Counted from the stretch's first letter, positions 1-12,932 are shown. The stretch is 64,000 nucleotides of DNA from Arthrobacter sp. ISL-5 (GCF_018613835.1 NZ_JAGGPM010000014.1:29812-93811); one strand, 5' to 3'. The notes: generated by a model from the letters alone, not told the origin. Program-made: numbers and translations.

Positions 1-441
1 CAGGCCGGAGGGGATGTCGAGCCCGCCGCCGTGGGCGAAGAGGACACCATGGTGTTTGACGCGCGGATCCTGCGTGAAGCGGAGGAAGTCACCATCGCGC
101 AGGGACGGCGCACGGTGGTGACCGCCGTCGAGCATATTGCCACCGGCATCCTGGTGGGGCTGACCACCATCAGCGTCCTGGCGCAGCGCCAGGACGTTGT
201 GTTCCAGGACGACACCGTGGTGCTGCAGGCACACCGGGGCAACAAGCTCGGCCTGCTGATCAAGGTGGCCAACATGGAGCGGCTGACGGAGCAGTTCCCG
301 GACGCGCGCGTGATCTACACCTGGAACGCCCCGGAAAACCGGTATCTCCTCACGGTCAACCGGCAGTTGGGATTCACGACGGCGGGCGTCACCGGAATCT
401 GGCAGAAGGAACTCCCGGACCTGGGGCCCAGCACCAGCTGA
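1..441 (+). CDS. GNAT-family N-acetyltransferase, C-terminal part (5' end outside window)
   Basis: The frame is open from base 1, so the gene starts upstream of the window. A GTG at 31 is internal, not a convincing start. The visible 146 residues end in a pattern typical of GNAT acetyltransferases: a hydrophobic strand, the acetyl-CoA loop region with HRGNKLG, then the YTWNAPENRYLLTVNRQLGF stretch in which an Asn-containing loop precedes a helix and the LGF turn. The family transfers an acetyl group from acetyl-CoA to an amine; the substrate cannot be told. It is followed by the L10 leader and is probably not part of that operon. Confidence 0.82.
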   Translation, partial: QAGGDVEPAAVGEEDTMVFDARILREAEEVTIAQGRRTVVTAVEHIATGILVGLTTISVLAQRQDVVFQDDTVVLQAHRGNKLGLLIKVANMERLTEQFPDARVIYTWNAPENRYLLTVNRQLGFTTAGVTGIWQKELPDLGPSTS

Positions 442-509
442 GCCGTGCCGGTTGGAAGGCTGCCGCCGGGCCGCCGATTTGGCGGACCGGTGCGGCGTCC
501 CGTAAGCTT

Positions 510-708
510 GAGCTACCAAAGACCGTCGGTTGTTGGAAATCCACTCTCTCGAGCTCAGCTCAACTCTGCAGTTGTGTGCGGGAGGGTCAGTGGATTTCTG
601 GACGAAGGACCCTGAACATAGGGCGGCCGGCGCAGGTGAACGAAGCAGAAGCTCCGCGGTGATGAACCGTGTTGAGCCAAGCCCCGTGCATCTGCGCGGG
701 GCGTTTTT
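510..708 (+). promoter_or_regulatory. Ribosomal L10-type mRNA leader upstream of rplJL
   Basis: The 327 bases between the acetyltransferase and rplJ hold no convincing gene. They contain a structured leader: the motif GACCGTCGGTTGTTGG near 522-537, a purine-rich GAACGAAGCAGAAGCTCCGC element near 638-657, and an intrinsic-terminator-like hairpin at 681-708. This layout matches the L10 leaders known in actinobacteria, where L10(L12)4 binds the leader and controls its own synthesis. The binding and mechanism are inferred from the family; the 5' boundary is approximate. Confidence 0.7.
681..708 (+). terminator. Attenuator hairpin in the L10 leader
   Basis: GCCCCG(T)GC pairs with GC(G)CGGGGC around a short loop at 681-702, followed by a T run at 704-708. 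It lies 60 bases before the rplJ start, so it can only act as a conditional terminator in the leader or end a short leader transcript. Confidence 0.7.
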
Positions 709-768
709 AGTTTTTAGCTCACCTGAGCGGGGACCCGGAATACCGGCACTATCCCCGGAAGGAGGGTT

Positions 769-1359
769 ATGGCAACGCCTACCAAGGTTTCAGCAGTAGC
801 TGAGATCACTAACGATTTCAAGGAATCGAACGCCGCTGTCCTGACCGAATACCGTGGGCTCACCGTTGCACAGCTCAAGCAGCTGCGTGTTTCTCTCGGC
901 CAGGACACCAAGTTCGCGGTCGTCAAGAACACCCTGACCGCCATTGCAGCCAAGGAAGCTGGTGTCGAAGCATTCGACGGCCAGCTCGCCGGCCCCACTG
1001 CAATCGCGTTCATCAAGGGTGACGCAGTTGCAGCTGCCAAGAGCCTGACGGATTTTGCCAAGACCAACAAGCAGCTGGTTATCAAGACCGGTTACTTCGA
1101 GGGCAAGGCACTGAACGCCAGCGAAGTTGCTGCCCTGGCAGCACTCGAGTCCCGCGAGCTGCAGCTCGCCAAGGTTGCAGGCATCCTCAAGGCTCCTGCT
1201 GCCGCTGCTGCACGCATCATTGACGCCCTGCGCCTCAAGCTTGAAGAAGAGAACGGTGCACCGGCAGCTGCCGAAGCGCCCGCCGCTGAAGAAGCCCCGG
1301 CCGCGGAAGCAGCAGAGACCGAAGCTCCGGCCGAAGCCGCAGCCACCGAAGAGAACTAA
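769..1359 (+). CDS. rplJ: 50S ribosomal protein L10
   Basis: L10 forms the base of the ribosomal stalk: its N-terminal domain binds 23S rRNA and its C-terminal helix carries L7/L12 dimers. The 196-residue product starts MATPTKVSAVAEITNDF, has the VLTEYRGLTVAQLKQLR segment near residues 24-40, and an L12-binding helix near 130-165. It is longer than the usual 165-175 residues because of an alanine/glutamate-rich tail from about residue 168. A clear ribosome binding site (GGAAGGAGG) precedes the ATG. rplL follows after 80 bases, so the two are probably co-transcribed under control of the L10 leader. Confidence 0.97.
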   Translation: MATPTKVSAVAEITNDFKESNAAVLTEYRGLTVAQLKQLRVSLGQDTKFAVVKNTLTAIAAKEAGVEAFDGQLAGPTAIAFIKGDAVAAAKSLTDFAKTNKQLVIKTGYFEGKALNASEVAALAALESRELQLAKVAGILKAPAAAAARIIDALRLKLEEENGAPAAAEAPAAEEAPAAEAAETEAPAEAAATEEN

Positions 1360-1439
1360 TTTTCTCTTTCAAACCAGACTCCGGTGTGAAGGCACGGCAC
1401 AACGCCGCCAAGCACCACCTATAGGAAGGACGCCACACC

Positions 1440-1811
1440 ATGGCGAAGCTCACCAACGAAGAGCTCATTGAAGCTTTCAAGGAACTGACCATCATCGAGC
1501 TCTCCGAGTTCGTCAAGCTCTTCGAAGAGACCTTCGAAGTTACCGCTGCCGCTGTTGCCGTTGCTGGCCCGGCTGCCGCTGCTGAAGAAGCCGAAGAGAA
1601 GACCGACTTCGACGTCATCCTCGAAGCTGCTGGCGACAAGAAGATCGCAGTGATCAAGGAAGTTCGCGCCATCACTTCCCTGGGCCTCAAGGAAGCCAAG
1701 GACCTGGTTGACAGCGCTCCCAAGGCTGTCCTCGAAGGTGCCACCAAGGAAGCTGCCGAGAAGGCCAAGGATCAGCTCGAAGCTGCCGGCGCCCGCGTTA
1801 CCCTCAAGTAA
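1440..1811 (+). CDS. rplL: 50S ribosomal protein L7/L12
   Basis: This is the mobile stalk protein that recruits and stimulates translation GTPases. The 123 residues show the dimerising N-terminal domain (1-33), an alanine-rich hinge (about 36-52) and the globular C-terminal domain with [21 protein letters not shown] sequence near 75-95 that contacts EF-G and EF-Tu. A GGAAGGA ribosome binding site lies ahead of the ATG. It is the last gene of the L10 operon, with a hairpin terminator 15 bases after the stop. Confidence 0.97.
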   Translation: MAKLTNEELIEAFKELTIIELSEFVKLFEETFEVTAAAVAVAGPAAAAEEAEEKTDFDVILEAAGDKKIAVIKEVRAITSLGLKEAKDLVDSAPKAVLEGATKEAAEKAKDQLEAAGARVTLK

Positions 1812-1825
1812 TACAGGCTCTGCCT

Positions 1826-1866
1826 GGAATCCCCGTCCACTCCGGTGGGCGGGGATTCCTGCATTT
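1826..1866 (+). terminator. Terminator after rplL
   Basis: A 15-bp inverted repeat (arms 1826-1840 and 1845-1859; GGAATCCCCG against CGGGGATTCC) with a four-base loop is followed by TGCATTT. The T tract is short, but the stem is strong and placed right after the rplL stop. Confidence 0.7.
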
Positions 1867-1868
1867 AA

Positions 1869-1934
1869 CCCAACTGGGTAGCAGCAGGCGCCCTTTTGAC
1901 GGCTGAAAACGACGCCTGCTGCGACCTAGTTGGG
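1869..1934. repeat. 66-bp interspersed palindromic repeat, copy 1
   Basis: The element is a near-perfect inverted repeat: arms of about 22 bp begin CCCAACT and end AGTTGGG, with a centre containing TTTTG-acGGCT-gAAAAC. A second element with the same length, ends and centre lies at 33903-33968, while the arm interiors differ and still pair. The last nine bases overlap the 3' end of the minus-strand YbaK gene and supply its stop codon. It could also act as a bidirectional terminator between rplL and the YbaK gene. Confidence 0.75.
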
Positions 1935-2453
1935 ATCGCTGATGTCCGCGATGACTGCGCCGAGCGCCGCGGTCAGGGCGTCGGCGTCCACGAAGGCGCT
2001 GTAGCCGTGCTGGCCCGCACCCATGGAAATGCGCTTGCCCGAGATGTTCTTGTCCGCGTAAACGGGCCACGCCGTGGTGCTGCCGAGCGGCGTGATGGTC
2101 CCGCGCTCATAGCCGGTGGCTTCGAGGGCGACGTCGGCCGCGGGCATGGACAGCTTGTTGACGCCCACCAGGCTGCGCAGCTTCGGCCAGGAGATCTGGC
2201 GGTCGCCGGGGATGAGGGCGAACAGGAAAGTCCCGTCCTTGTGCTTGACCACGAGGGACTTCACGATGTCCGCCGGGGCGATGCCGAGGATCCGCGCCGC
2301 TTCCTCGAGGCTGTGGGCGGCAAGCCGCTCCACGATCTCGACGTCCAGGCCGCGGGCGGCGGCGTCGGCAAGGAATCGCTCCCTGCCGGCGCCGCCCGCT
2401 CCGGCGCCGCCCGCTCCGGTACCGGCCGTGCCGGCAGCGGCTGGGCCGGTCAT
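1926..2453 (-). CDS. YbaK/EbsC-family aminoacyl-tRNA deacylase
   Basis: The 175-residue product matches the YbaK/prolyl-tRNA-editing domain: LAAHSLEEAARILGIAPADIVKSLVVK, then FLFALIPGDRQISWPKL, and GTITPLGSTTAWPVYAD near the C-terminus. The family hydrolyses mischarged tRNAs, typically Cys-tRNA(Pro), in trans. Its start ATG overlaps the stop of the upstream thiolase (TAATG), which implies translational coupling. The first 25 residues are Ala/Gly-rich and include an in-frame 15-bp tandem duplication. The final codons, Pro-Asn-stop, lie inside the 66-bp palindrome. The exact tRNA substrate is not shown by the sequence. Confidence 0.88.
   Translation of the reverse strand: MTGPAAAGTAGTGAGGAGAGGAGRERFLADAAARGLDVEIVERLAAHSLEEAARILGIAPADIVKSLVVKHKDGTFLFALIPGDRQISWPKLRSLVGVNKLSMPAADVALEATGYERGTITPLGSTTAWPVYADKNISGKRISMGAGQHGYSAFVDADALTAALGAVIADISDPN
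2387..2416. repeat. Two tandem 15-bp units inside the YbaK gene
   Basis: The unit CGGCGCCGCCCGCTC occurs exactly twice in a row (2387-2401 and 2402-2416). Being a multiple of three it keeps the reading frame and adds five Ala/Gly residues to the low-complexity N-terminus of the deacylase. Confidence 0.85.
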
Positions 2454-3652
2454 TAGTCCCGGAACAGCAGGAGGGCTTCGCCTTGCCCGCCGCCGCCGCA
2501 GAGCGAAACCGCGGCCTTGCCTTGGCCGCGCCGTTTCAGCTCATGCGCGGCGTGCAGTGCCAGCCTCGCGCCGGATGCGCCGATGGGGTGGCCCAGGGCG
2601 ATCGCGCCGCCGTGGATGTTGCACTGCTCCAGCGGGTAGTCCAGGTCCTTGAGGGATTGCACGGCCACGGACCCGAACGCCTCGTTGATTTCGATGAAGT
2701 CCAGATCGGCCGTGGTCCAGCCGGCACGGTCCAGGGCGTTCCGGATTGCGTTGGAGGGCTGGGAGTGCAGGGAATTGTCCGGACCCGCCACCTGCCCCGG
2801 CTTGCCGACCACCGCCAGGTACTCGAGTCCGTTCTCCTCGGCGAATTTGCGGGAGGTCAGGACGAGGGCGGAGGCGCCGTCGGACAGGGGAGAGGAGTTG
2901 CCGGCCGTGATGGTGCCGTCGGTGACGAACGCGGCCCGGAGGCCTGCCAGTGTTTCGACGGATGTGTTGGGGCGGACGCCTTCATCAGTGGCCACGACCA
3001 CCGGATCGCCCTTGCGCTGCTTGACGCTGATGGGGGCGATCTCGTCGTCGAAAACCCCGTTCTTTGCGGCGATGGCCGCGCGCTGGTGCGACTGTGCGGC
3101 GACGTTGTCCTGCGATGCCCGGTCGATGCCCAGCGTGAGGTTCTTGGCTTCGGTGGACAGGCCCATGGACTGGCCGTCGAAGGCGTCGGTCAGGCCGTCG
3201 TGCGCGGCAACGTCGAGGGCCTGGATGGCGCCGTAGGTCCAGCCCTGGCGCGAGCCCGGAAGGACGTGCGGGGCCCGTGTCATGGACTCCTGGCCGCCGG
3301 CGACGACGACGGCGGCATCGCCGCTGCGGATCATCCTCGCGGCGTCGATCACCGCGGTGAGACCCGAAAGGCAGACCTTGTTGATGGTCACCGTGGGGAC
3401 GTTCCAGCCGATTCCGGCACCGATCGCGCTCTGCCTTGCAGGGTTCTGGCCTGCACCGGCCTGCAGCACCTGGCCCATGATCACGGCGTCGACCTGCTCC
3501 GCCTCAACCCCGCTCGCAGCAAGGGCCGCCTTGATGGCGTGCGCCCCAAGTTCGACGGCGGTGAAGCTCGCCAATTGCCCGTTCAGCCGGCCCTGCGGTG
3601 TGCGCGCGCCGGCCAGGATGACAACATCGTTGTTGTCCGCGGAGTTGCCCAT
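2453..3652 (-). CDS. Acetyl-CoA C-acetyltransferase (thiolase)
   Basis: The 399 residues form a full-length thiolase II, which condenses two acetyl-CoA to acetoacetyl-CoA or runs the reverse cleavage. The nucleophilic cysteine sits in NKVCLSGL (Cys94). The C-terminal half carries GHPIGASGAR with the catalytic histidine and the second cysteine in CGGGGQGEA near the end; the NEAFG motif is also present. The start ATG is at 3650-3652. It forms a two-gene minus-strand unit with the YbaK gene, inserted between rplL and rpoB. A biosynthetic role versus fatty-acid degradation cannot be decided from the sequence. Confidence 0.93.
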   Translation of the reverse strand: MGNSADNNDVVILAGARTPQGRLNGQLASFTAVELGAHAIKAALAASGVEAEQVDAVIMGQVLQAGAGQNPARQSAIGAGIGWNVPTVTINKVCLSGLTAVIDAARMIRSGDAAVVVAGGQESMTRAPHVLPGSRQGWTYGAIQALDVAAHDGLTDAFDGQSMGLSTEAKNLTLGIDRASQDNVAAQSHQRAAIAAKNGVFDDEIAPISVKQRKGDPVVVATDEGVRPNTSVETLAGLRAAFVTDGTITAGNSSPLSDGASALVLTSRKFAEENGLEYLAVVGKPGQVAGPDNSLHSQPSNAIRNALDRAGWTTADLDFIEINEAFGSVAVQSLKDLDYPLEQCNIHGGAIALGHPIGASGARLALHAAHELKRRGQGKAAVSLCGGGGQGEALLLFRD

Positions 3653-4115
3653 GGTTTATCTCTTCCGATCGTGTCGATATACGCCTAGGTTATCGTGAGC
3701 CCGATCACCTATCCATTCAAACGCTGCGGCGGCGGGCTGAATTCCGGCGCGGCCGCATTCCGGGACTTGTCCCTCGGGACCCCGCACGGCGACCGTCGGC
3801 CGCGGGACCGAGGTGGCGTACGATAGATGCCCTCGGCAACGGTGCTTGCAATCTGCTGGGAAGTGGGGTAGACACGCGGGAAGTTTTGCCGTATCGTGGA
3901 TATTTGCGTCTTCCCTGTTTACCTTCAGCCTTCATATAGCGGTGGGCTTCGCCTGGCAGCTGCTCCATCAATGTGCCGTATACAACGTCACCAGCATGGG
4001 CAGACCAGGTCCCGGGTCATATAGCGGAACCGGATGGTAGCACTGCGGAGTCACTCCGCAGGGTACATAGCGGGGGAGATCTGAAAACGCCTGAAGGTCT
4101 GTGGAAGGATCCCTC
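3653..4115 (+). promoter_or_regulatory. Divergent intergenic region and rpoB leader
   Basis: These 463 bases hold no supportable gene. They must contain the promoter of the minus-strand thiolase near 3653-3720 and the rpoB promoter(s). The 11-mer TCATATAGCGG occurs exactly at 3932-3942 and 4017-4027, with a related TACATAGCGG at 4064-4073; the same 11-mer precedes rpoA at 36727. A perfect 8-bp stem-loop (CTGCGGAG/CTCCGCAG) sits at 4043-4061. No -35/-10 pair with good spacing could be assigned with confidence. Confidence 0.5.
4043..4061 (+). other. Stem-loop in the rpoB leader
   Basis: CTGCGGAG (4043-4050), loop TCA, CTCCGCAG (4054-4061). No T tract follows, so it is not a typical terminator. 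It lies between two copies of the TCATATAGCGG-like motif and 55 bases ahead of the rpoB start. Confidence 0.5.
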
Positions 4116-7100
4116 TTGGTCGCCTCGAGCACCTCTAATAACGAAACCGCTAACACGGCAAGCACCGATGGTGCCACTCGCCGGCTCTCATTCGCAAAGA
4201 TTCACGAACCTCTTGACGTTCCGAATCTGCTTGCCCTGCAGACGGACAGCTTCGACTGGCTGGTCGGAAATGAACGCTGGCAGGCAAGGGTAGCGAAAGC
4301 CGTCGAAGAAGGCGACCTCAGCGTCGCCACCACCTCCGGTCTTTCCGACATCTTCGAAGAGATCTCCCCGATTGAGGATTTCCAGGGCACCATGTCCCTG
4401 AGCTTCTCCGATCCGGAGTTCGCTGATCCCAAATACACCATGGCTGAGTGCAAGGACCGGGACGCTACGTACTCGGCTCCGCTGTACGTTAAAGCCGAAT
4501 TCATGAACAACAACACGGGCGAAATAAAGCAGCAGACCGTGTTCATGGGTGACTTCCCGCTGATGACCGAGAAGGGCACCTTCGTCGTCAACGGCACCGA
4601 GCGTGTCGTTGTCTCCCAGCTGGTGCGTTCCCCGGGCGCCTACTTCGAGCGCACGGCCGACAAGACCAGCGACAAGGACATCTTCACCGCAAAGATCATC
4701 CCGTCCCGCGGTGCATGGTTCGAGCTGGAGATCGACAAGCGCGACCAGGTCGGCGTTCGCCTCGACCGCAAGCGCAAGCAGTCCGTCACCGTGCTGCTGA
4801 AGGCCCTCGGCTGGACCGAAGGCCAGATCCTCGAGGAGTTCGGCCAGTACGACTCCATGCGTGCAACGCTGGAGAAGGACGCCACCGAAACCCGCGAAGA
4901 CGCGTTGCTGGATATCTACCGGAAGCTCCGTCCGGGCGAGCCGCCCACCGTCGAGGCTGCCCAGTCGCTGCTGGACAACCTGTACTTCAACTCCAAGCGC
5001 TACGATCTGGCCAAGGTCGGCCGTTACAAGATCAACCGCAAGCTCGGCATCGACCGCTCCCTTGGTGACAAGGAAGCGTCTGTCCTGCACGTTGAAGACA
5101 TCGTCGCCATGATCAAGTTCCTGGTTGCGCTGCACGCCGGTGAGAAGACCCTCACGGGCAAGCGCGACGGCCAGGACCACGAACTGCGCGTCGAGATCGA
5201 TGACATCGACCACTTCGGCAACCGCCGCATCCGCGCCGTCGGCGAGCTCATCGAGAACCAGGTCCGCACCGGCCTGTCCCGCATGGAGCGCGTCGTCCGC
5301 GAGCGTATGACCACGCAGGACGTCGAGGCCATCACGCCGCAGACGCTGATCAACATCCGCCCGGTGGTGGCAGCCATCAAGGAGTTCTTCGGAACGTCCC
5401 AGCTGTCCCAGTTCATGGACCAGAACAACCCGCTCTCGGGTCTGACCCACAAGCGCCGCCTGTCTGCGCTTGGACCGGGCGGTCTGTCCCGTGACCGTGC
5501 AGGCATGGAAGTCCGAGACGTTCACCCGTCGCACTACGGACGTATGTGCCCCATCGAAACCCCTGAAGGCCCGAACATCGGTCTGATCGGTTCGCTGGCT
5601 TCCTACGGACGCATCAACCCGTTCGGCTTCATCGAGACCCCGTACCGTCTCGTGGCCGAGGGCGTCGTGTCCGACGAAGTCCAGTACCTGACGGCCGATG
5701 ACGAAGCAGAGGTCCTGATCGCACAGGCCAACGCTCCGCTCGACGCCAACAAGAAGTTCGCTGAAGAGACCGTCCTGGTCCGTGCCCGCGGTGGTGGAGG
5801 CGAGCCCGTTCTCGTTCCCGCAGCCGACGTGCAGTTCATGGACGTCTCCCCGCGCCAGATGGTGTCCGTGGCAACCGCCCTGATTCCGTTCCTCGAGCAT
5901 GACGATGCTAACCGCGCACTCATGGGTGCCAACATGCAGCGCCAGGCTGTGCCGCTGGTCCGTTCCGAGGCACCGTTCGTCGGTACCGGCATGGAACGCG
6001 CCGCTGCTGTCGACGCCGGTGACGTTGTCATCGCGAAGAAGGCAGGTGTGGTTACCGAGGTCTCCGCTGAACTCGTCATCATGCTTAACGACGACGGCAC
6101 GGAAACCAACTACCGCATCAACAAGTTCGCCCGTTCCAACCAGGGCAACTGCTACAACCACCGCGTTCTGGTGAGCGAAGGCCAGCGCCTGGAAGTTGGC
6201 GGCATCATTGCTGACGGCCCGGCAACGGACCAGGGCGAGCTCGCCCTCGGTAAGAACCTGCTCGTGGCATTCATGTCATGGGAAGGCCACAACTTCGAGG
6301 ATGCCATCATCCTGTCCCAGCGCATCGTGGCTGAGGACGTTCTTTCCTCCATCCACATCGAGGAGCACGAGATCGATGCCCGCGACACCAAGCTTGGTGC
6401 CGAGGAAATCACCCGTGACATCCCCAACGTGTCCGAGGAAGTCCTGGCTGGCCTGGACGAGCGCGGCATCATCCACATCGGTGCTGAAGTTGAAGCCGGC
6501 GACATCCTGGTCGGAAAGGTCACCCCGAAGGGTGAAACCGAACTGACCCCGGAAGAGCGTCTGCTCCGCGCCATCTTCGGCGAGAAGTCCCGCGAAGTGC
6601 GCGACACCTCCCTGAAGGTTCCGCACGGCGAGTCCGGCACCGTCATCGGCGTGCGCGTCTTCGACCGCGACAACGACGACGAACTGCCCCCGGGCGTCAA
6701 CCAGCTGGTCCGTGTCTACGTGGCCGCCAAGCGTAAGATCACCGACGGCGACAAGCTCGCCGGCCGCCACGGCAACAAGGGTGTTATCTCCAAGATCCTG
6801 CCGATCGAGGACATGCCCTTCCTTTCCGACGGTACCCCCGTTGATATTGTCCTGAACCCGCTGGGTGTTCCGGGCCGTATGAACGTCGGCCAGGTGCTCG
6901 AAACGCACCTCGGCTGGGTCGCCAAGACCGGCTGGAAGATCGAAGGCGAGCCTGAATGGGCCAAGCAGCTGCCGAACCTGCCGCGCGAGAGTGGCCAGAC
7001 CACTGTTGCAACGCCGGTCTTCGACGGTGCCCGTGAAGAGGAAATCACCGGTCTGCTGGACTCCACCAACGTGACCCGCGACGGTGACCGCCTGATCAAC

Positions 7101-7622
7101 TCCTCGGGCAAGACCCGCCTGTTTGACGGCCGCTCCGGCGAGCCGTTCCCGGATCCGATCTCGGTCGGCTACATGTACATCCTGAAGCTCCACCACCTGG
7201 TGGACGACAAGATCCACGCACGCTCCACCGGCCCGTACTCCATGATCACGCAGCAGCCGCTGGGTGGTAAGGCACAGTTCGGTGGCCAGCGCTTCGGTGA
7301 AATGGAAGTGTGGGCGCTCGAAGCTTACGGCGCCGCCTACACGCTCCAGGAGCTCCTCACGATCAAGTCGGATGACATCCACGGTCGTGTGAAGGTCTAC
7401 GAAGCCATCGTCAAGGGCGAGAACATCCCGGAGCCGGGCGTTCCTGAGTCCTTCAAGGTCTTGATCAAGGAAATGCAGTCGCTGTGCCTGAACGTGGAAG
7501 TACTTTCCACGGACGGAACCACAATTGAAATGCGTGACTCTGATGACGCAGTCTTCACGGCTGCGGAAGAACTGGGCATCGATCTGTCTCGTGCAGAGCC
7601 CAGTTCCGTAGAAGAGGTTTAG
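4116..7622 (+). CDS. rpoB: DNA-directed RNA polymerase subunit beta
   Basis: RpoB, with RpoC, forms the catalytic cleft of RNA polymerase. A TTG at 4116 is chosen because GGAAGGA (4103-4109) sits six bases ahead of it; a GTG at 4101 would add five residues and lacks such a site. The product is about 1168 residues. The rifampicin pocket reads [20 protein letters not shown] followed by [16 protein letters not shown], the wild-type form at the usual resistance positions. The [19 protein letters not shown] segment and the C-terminal [20 protein letters not shown] clamp region are intact. rpoC follows after 99 bases. Confidence 0.97.
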   Translation: MVASSTSNNETANTASTDGATRRLSFAKIHEPLDVPNLLALQTDSFDWLVGNERWQARVAKAVEEGDLSVATTSGLSDIFEEISPIEDFQGTMSLSFSDPEFADPKYTMAECKDRDATYSAPLYVKAEFMNNNTGEIKQQTVFMGDFPLMTEKGTFVVNGTERVVVSQLVRSPGAYFERTADKTSDKDIFTAKIIPSRGAWFELEIDKRDQVGVRLDRKRKQSVTVLLKALGWTEGQILEEFGQYDSMRATLEKDATETREDALLDIYRKLRPGEPPTVEAAQSLLDNLYFNSKRYDLAKVGRYKINRKLGIDRSLGDKEASVLHVEDIVAMIKFLVALHAGEKTLTGKRDGQDHELRVEIDDIDHFGNRRIRAVGELIENQVRTGLSRMERVVRERMTTQDVEAITPQTLINIRPVVAAIKEFFGTSQLSQFMDQNNPLSGLTHKRRLSALGPGGLSRDRAGMEVRDVHPSHYGRMCPIETPEGPNIGLIGSLASYGRINPFGFIETPYRLVAEGVVSDEVQYLTADDEAEVLIAQANAPLDANKKFAEETVLVRARGGGGEPVLVPAADVQFMDVSPRQMVSVATALIPFLEHDDANRALMGANMQRQAVPLVRSEAPFVGTGMERAAAVDAGDVVIAKKAGVVTEVSAELVIMLNDDGTETNYRINKFARSNQGNCYNHRVLVSEGQRLEVGGIIADGPATDQGELALGKNLLVAFMSWEGHNFEDAIILSQRIVAEDVLSSIHIEEHEIDARDTKLGAEEITRDIPNVSEEVLAGLDERGIIHIGAEVEAGDILVGKVTPKGETELTPEERLLRAIFGEKSREVRDTSLKVPHGESGTVIGVRVFDRDNDDELPPGVNQLVRVYVAAKRKITDGDKLAGRHGNKGVISKILPIEDMPFLSDGTPVDIVLNPLGVPGRMNVGQVLETHLGWVAKTGWKIEGEPEWAKQLPNLPRESGQTTVATPVFDGAREEEITGLLDSTNVTRDGDRLINSSGKTRLFDGRSGEPFPDPISVGYMYILKLHHLVDDKIHARSTGPYSMITQQPLGGKAQFGGQRFGEMEVWALEAYGAAYTLQELLTIKSDDIHGRVKVYEAIVKGENIPEPGVPESFKVLIKEMQSLCLNVEVLSTDGTTIEMRDSDDAVFTAAEELGIDLSRAEPSSVEEV

Positions 7623-7630
7623 CAGGGCGT

Positions 7631-7658
7631 CCGACGGCGGGTGACCACCCGCCGTCGG
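7631..7658 (+). other. Strong hairpin between rpoB and rpoC
   Basis: Twelve perfect base pairs (CCGACGGCGGGT against ACCCGCCGTCGG) close a GACC tetraloop eight bases after the rpoB stop. No T tract follows, so full termination is unlikely. It may be an RNA-processing or stabilising element or a partial attenuator that adjusts the rpoB:rpoC ratio. Confidence 0.65.
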
Positions 7659-7721
7659 GCCCTCGCCTCTTCCCGTAACCAAGACTTCAGAATTTAGAGA
7701 ACAAGAGAGAACAGGGACCCT

Positions 7722-11621
<3,900 letters not shown>

Positions 11622-11644
11622 CGAGTCGGTCTCCTGAACTGACG

Positions 11645-11680
11645 GGCCCCGTTTCCACAACTGTGGGAACGGGGCCTTTC
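11645..11680 (+). terminator. Terminator after rpoC
   Basis: GGCCCCGTTTCCAC pairs with GTGGGAACGGGGCC (11645-11676; 14 bp, four-base loop) and is followed by TTT. Confidence 0.85.
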
Positions 11681-11701
11681 AGTCCCCGGATTCCGCGCCG
11701 A

Positions 11702-11731
11702 TTAAGGTCTGGCGGCAGTCCATGTTAGACT
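11702..11731 (+). promoter_or_regulatory. Candidate promoter of the str operon (rpsL)
   Basis: TTAAGG (11702-11707), 18-bp spacer, TAGACT (11726-11731). The same -10 sequence and spacing recur before secY, which raises confidence; the -35 is poor. It lies after the rpoC terminator and would give a leader of about 280 bases. Confidence 0.45.
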
Positions 11732-12016
11732 TGTGACCAATTGTTATTGTGGCAGTGGATGAGAGCGCCGGACCAGCCGAAAGGCCGGTCCAGAGCGACG
11801 TTTCCGGTTTGCAGGGTTCTTGTGCAACGTATGCCACATTTTTGCATGCCTAGGGACCTTTGAAGACGAGAGTCAGGTCATTCCCCATGTGTGCGATCCG
11901 ACTATTAAGGCTTCGCCTCAGCTGCTCTGGAGACTTCTTCAAAGCTCGGGCGGCGGGGCAAAGCAAAAGGAGAGCGGCCGTAAGAGGCCGCTCCGGATAA
12001 AACGGAGAACACGAAA
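11732..12016 (+). other. rpsL leader region with stem-loop
   Basis: No gene is supported in this stretch. It would form a long untranslated leader. An eight-base-pair hairpin GAGCGGCC/GGCCGCTC lies at 11972-11993, about 24 bases before the rpsL GTG. It has no T tract and may be a regulatory or processing element. Confidence 0.4.
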
Positions 12017-12391
12017 GTGCCTACGATTAACCAGCTGGTCCGCAAGGGCCGCACGCCGAAGGTCAAAAAGACCAAGGCTCCCGCGCTTAACGGCAGCCCG
12101 ATGCGCCGCGGTGTTTGCACCCGCGTGTACACCACCACCCCGAAGAAGCCGAACTCGGCTCTGCGTAAGGTTGCACGTGTGCGCCTTAACGGTGGCATTG
12201 AAGTCACCGCCTACATCCCCGGTGTAGGCCACAACCTCCAGGAGCACTCCATTGTGCTCGTTCGTGGTGGTCGTGTGAAGGACCTCCCCGGTGTCCGCTA
12301 CAAGATCGTCCGCGGCGCCCTCGATACCCAGGGTGTCAAGAACCGTAAGCAGGCCCGCAGCCGCTACGGCGCAAAGATGGAGAAGAAGTAA
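12017..12391 (+). CDS. rpsL: 30S ribosomal protein S12
   Basis: S12 sits at the decoding centre and controls tRNA selection accuracy. The 124 residues start at a GTG and begin [12 protein letters not shown]. The two streptomycin-resistance sites are wild type: [11 protein letters not shown] (Lys43/44) and [13 protein letters not shown] (Lys88), so a streptomycin-sensitive ribosome is predicted. rpsG starts one base after the stop. Confidence 0.97.
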   Translation: MPTINQLVRKGRTPKVKKTKAPALNGSPMRRGVCTRVYTTTPKKPNSALRKVARVRLNGGIEVTAYIPGVGHNLQEHSIVLVRGGRVKDLPGVRYKIVRGALDTQGVKNRKQARSRYGAKMEKK

Positions 12392-12392
12392 T

Positions 12393-12863
12393 ATGCCTCG
12401 CAAGGGTCCGGCCCCCAAGCGGCCGCTCGTACTAGATCCCGTTTACGGCTCCCCGCTGGTCACCCAGCTGATCAACAAGGTGCTGGTTGACGGCAAGAAG
12501 TCCACCGCAGAGCGCATCGTTTACGGTGCCCTTGAAGGTGCACGCGCCAAGTCCGGCGGCGACCCCGTTGCCGCCCTCAAGAAGGCCATGGAGAACGTCA
12601 AGCCTTCCCTCGAGGTCCGCTCCCGCCGTGTCGGTGGCGCAACCTACCAGGTTCCCGTTGAGGTCAAGCCGGGCCGCTCCACTGCCCTCGCCCTGCGTTG
12701 GCTGGTCGGCTACTCCAAGGCCCGCCGCGAAAAGACGATGACCGAGCGCCTCCAGAACGAAATCCTGGATGCCTCCAACGGTCTCGGTGCCGCTGTGAAG
12801 CGTCGCGAAGACACCCACAAGATGGCCGAGTCCAACAAGGCCTTCGCACACTACCGCTGGTAA
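12393..12863 (+). CDS. rpsG: 30S ribosomal protein S7
   Basis: S7 nucleates assembly of the 30S head and contacts E-site tRNA. The start is ATG at 12393 ([20 protein letters not shown]), giving the usual 156 residues; the frame is open further upstream but that part overlaps rpsL. The conserved [29 protein letters not shown] and [20 protein letters not shown] segments are present. The gene is tightly coupled to rpsL. Confidence 0.97.
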   Translation: MPRKGPAPKRPLVLDPVYGSPLVTQLINKVLVDGKKSTAERIVYGALEGARAKSGGDPVAALKKAMENVKPSLEVRSRRVGGATYQVPVEVKPGRSTALALRWLVGYSKARREKTMTERLQNEILDASNGLGAAVKRREDTHKMAESNKAFAHYRW

Positions 12864-12932
12864 TACTTCCCGGACGCCGCCGGCTCAGACGAGCCGGCGG
12901 CGAACGTGCAGTCCATCCGAAAGGGAGACACC

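Noticed and set aside
530..799. 89-residue open frame across the L10 leader
   Set aside because: It runs through the structured leader and attenuator into rplJ and shows no protein features; the leader explanation accounts for the sequence.
2387..2416. Short tandem repeats considered as a CRISPR array
   Set aside because: Only two adjoining 15-bp units without spacers; the same holds for 20473-20513. No array or cas gene is present.
12291..12392. Upstream extension of the rpsG frame
   Set aside because: It overlaps rpsL in another frame, and S7 begins at MPRKG with the normal family length.
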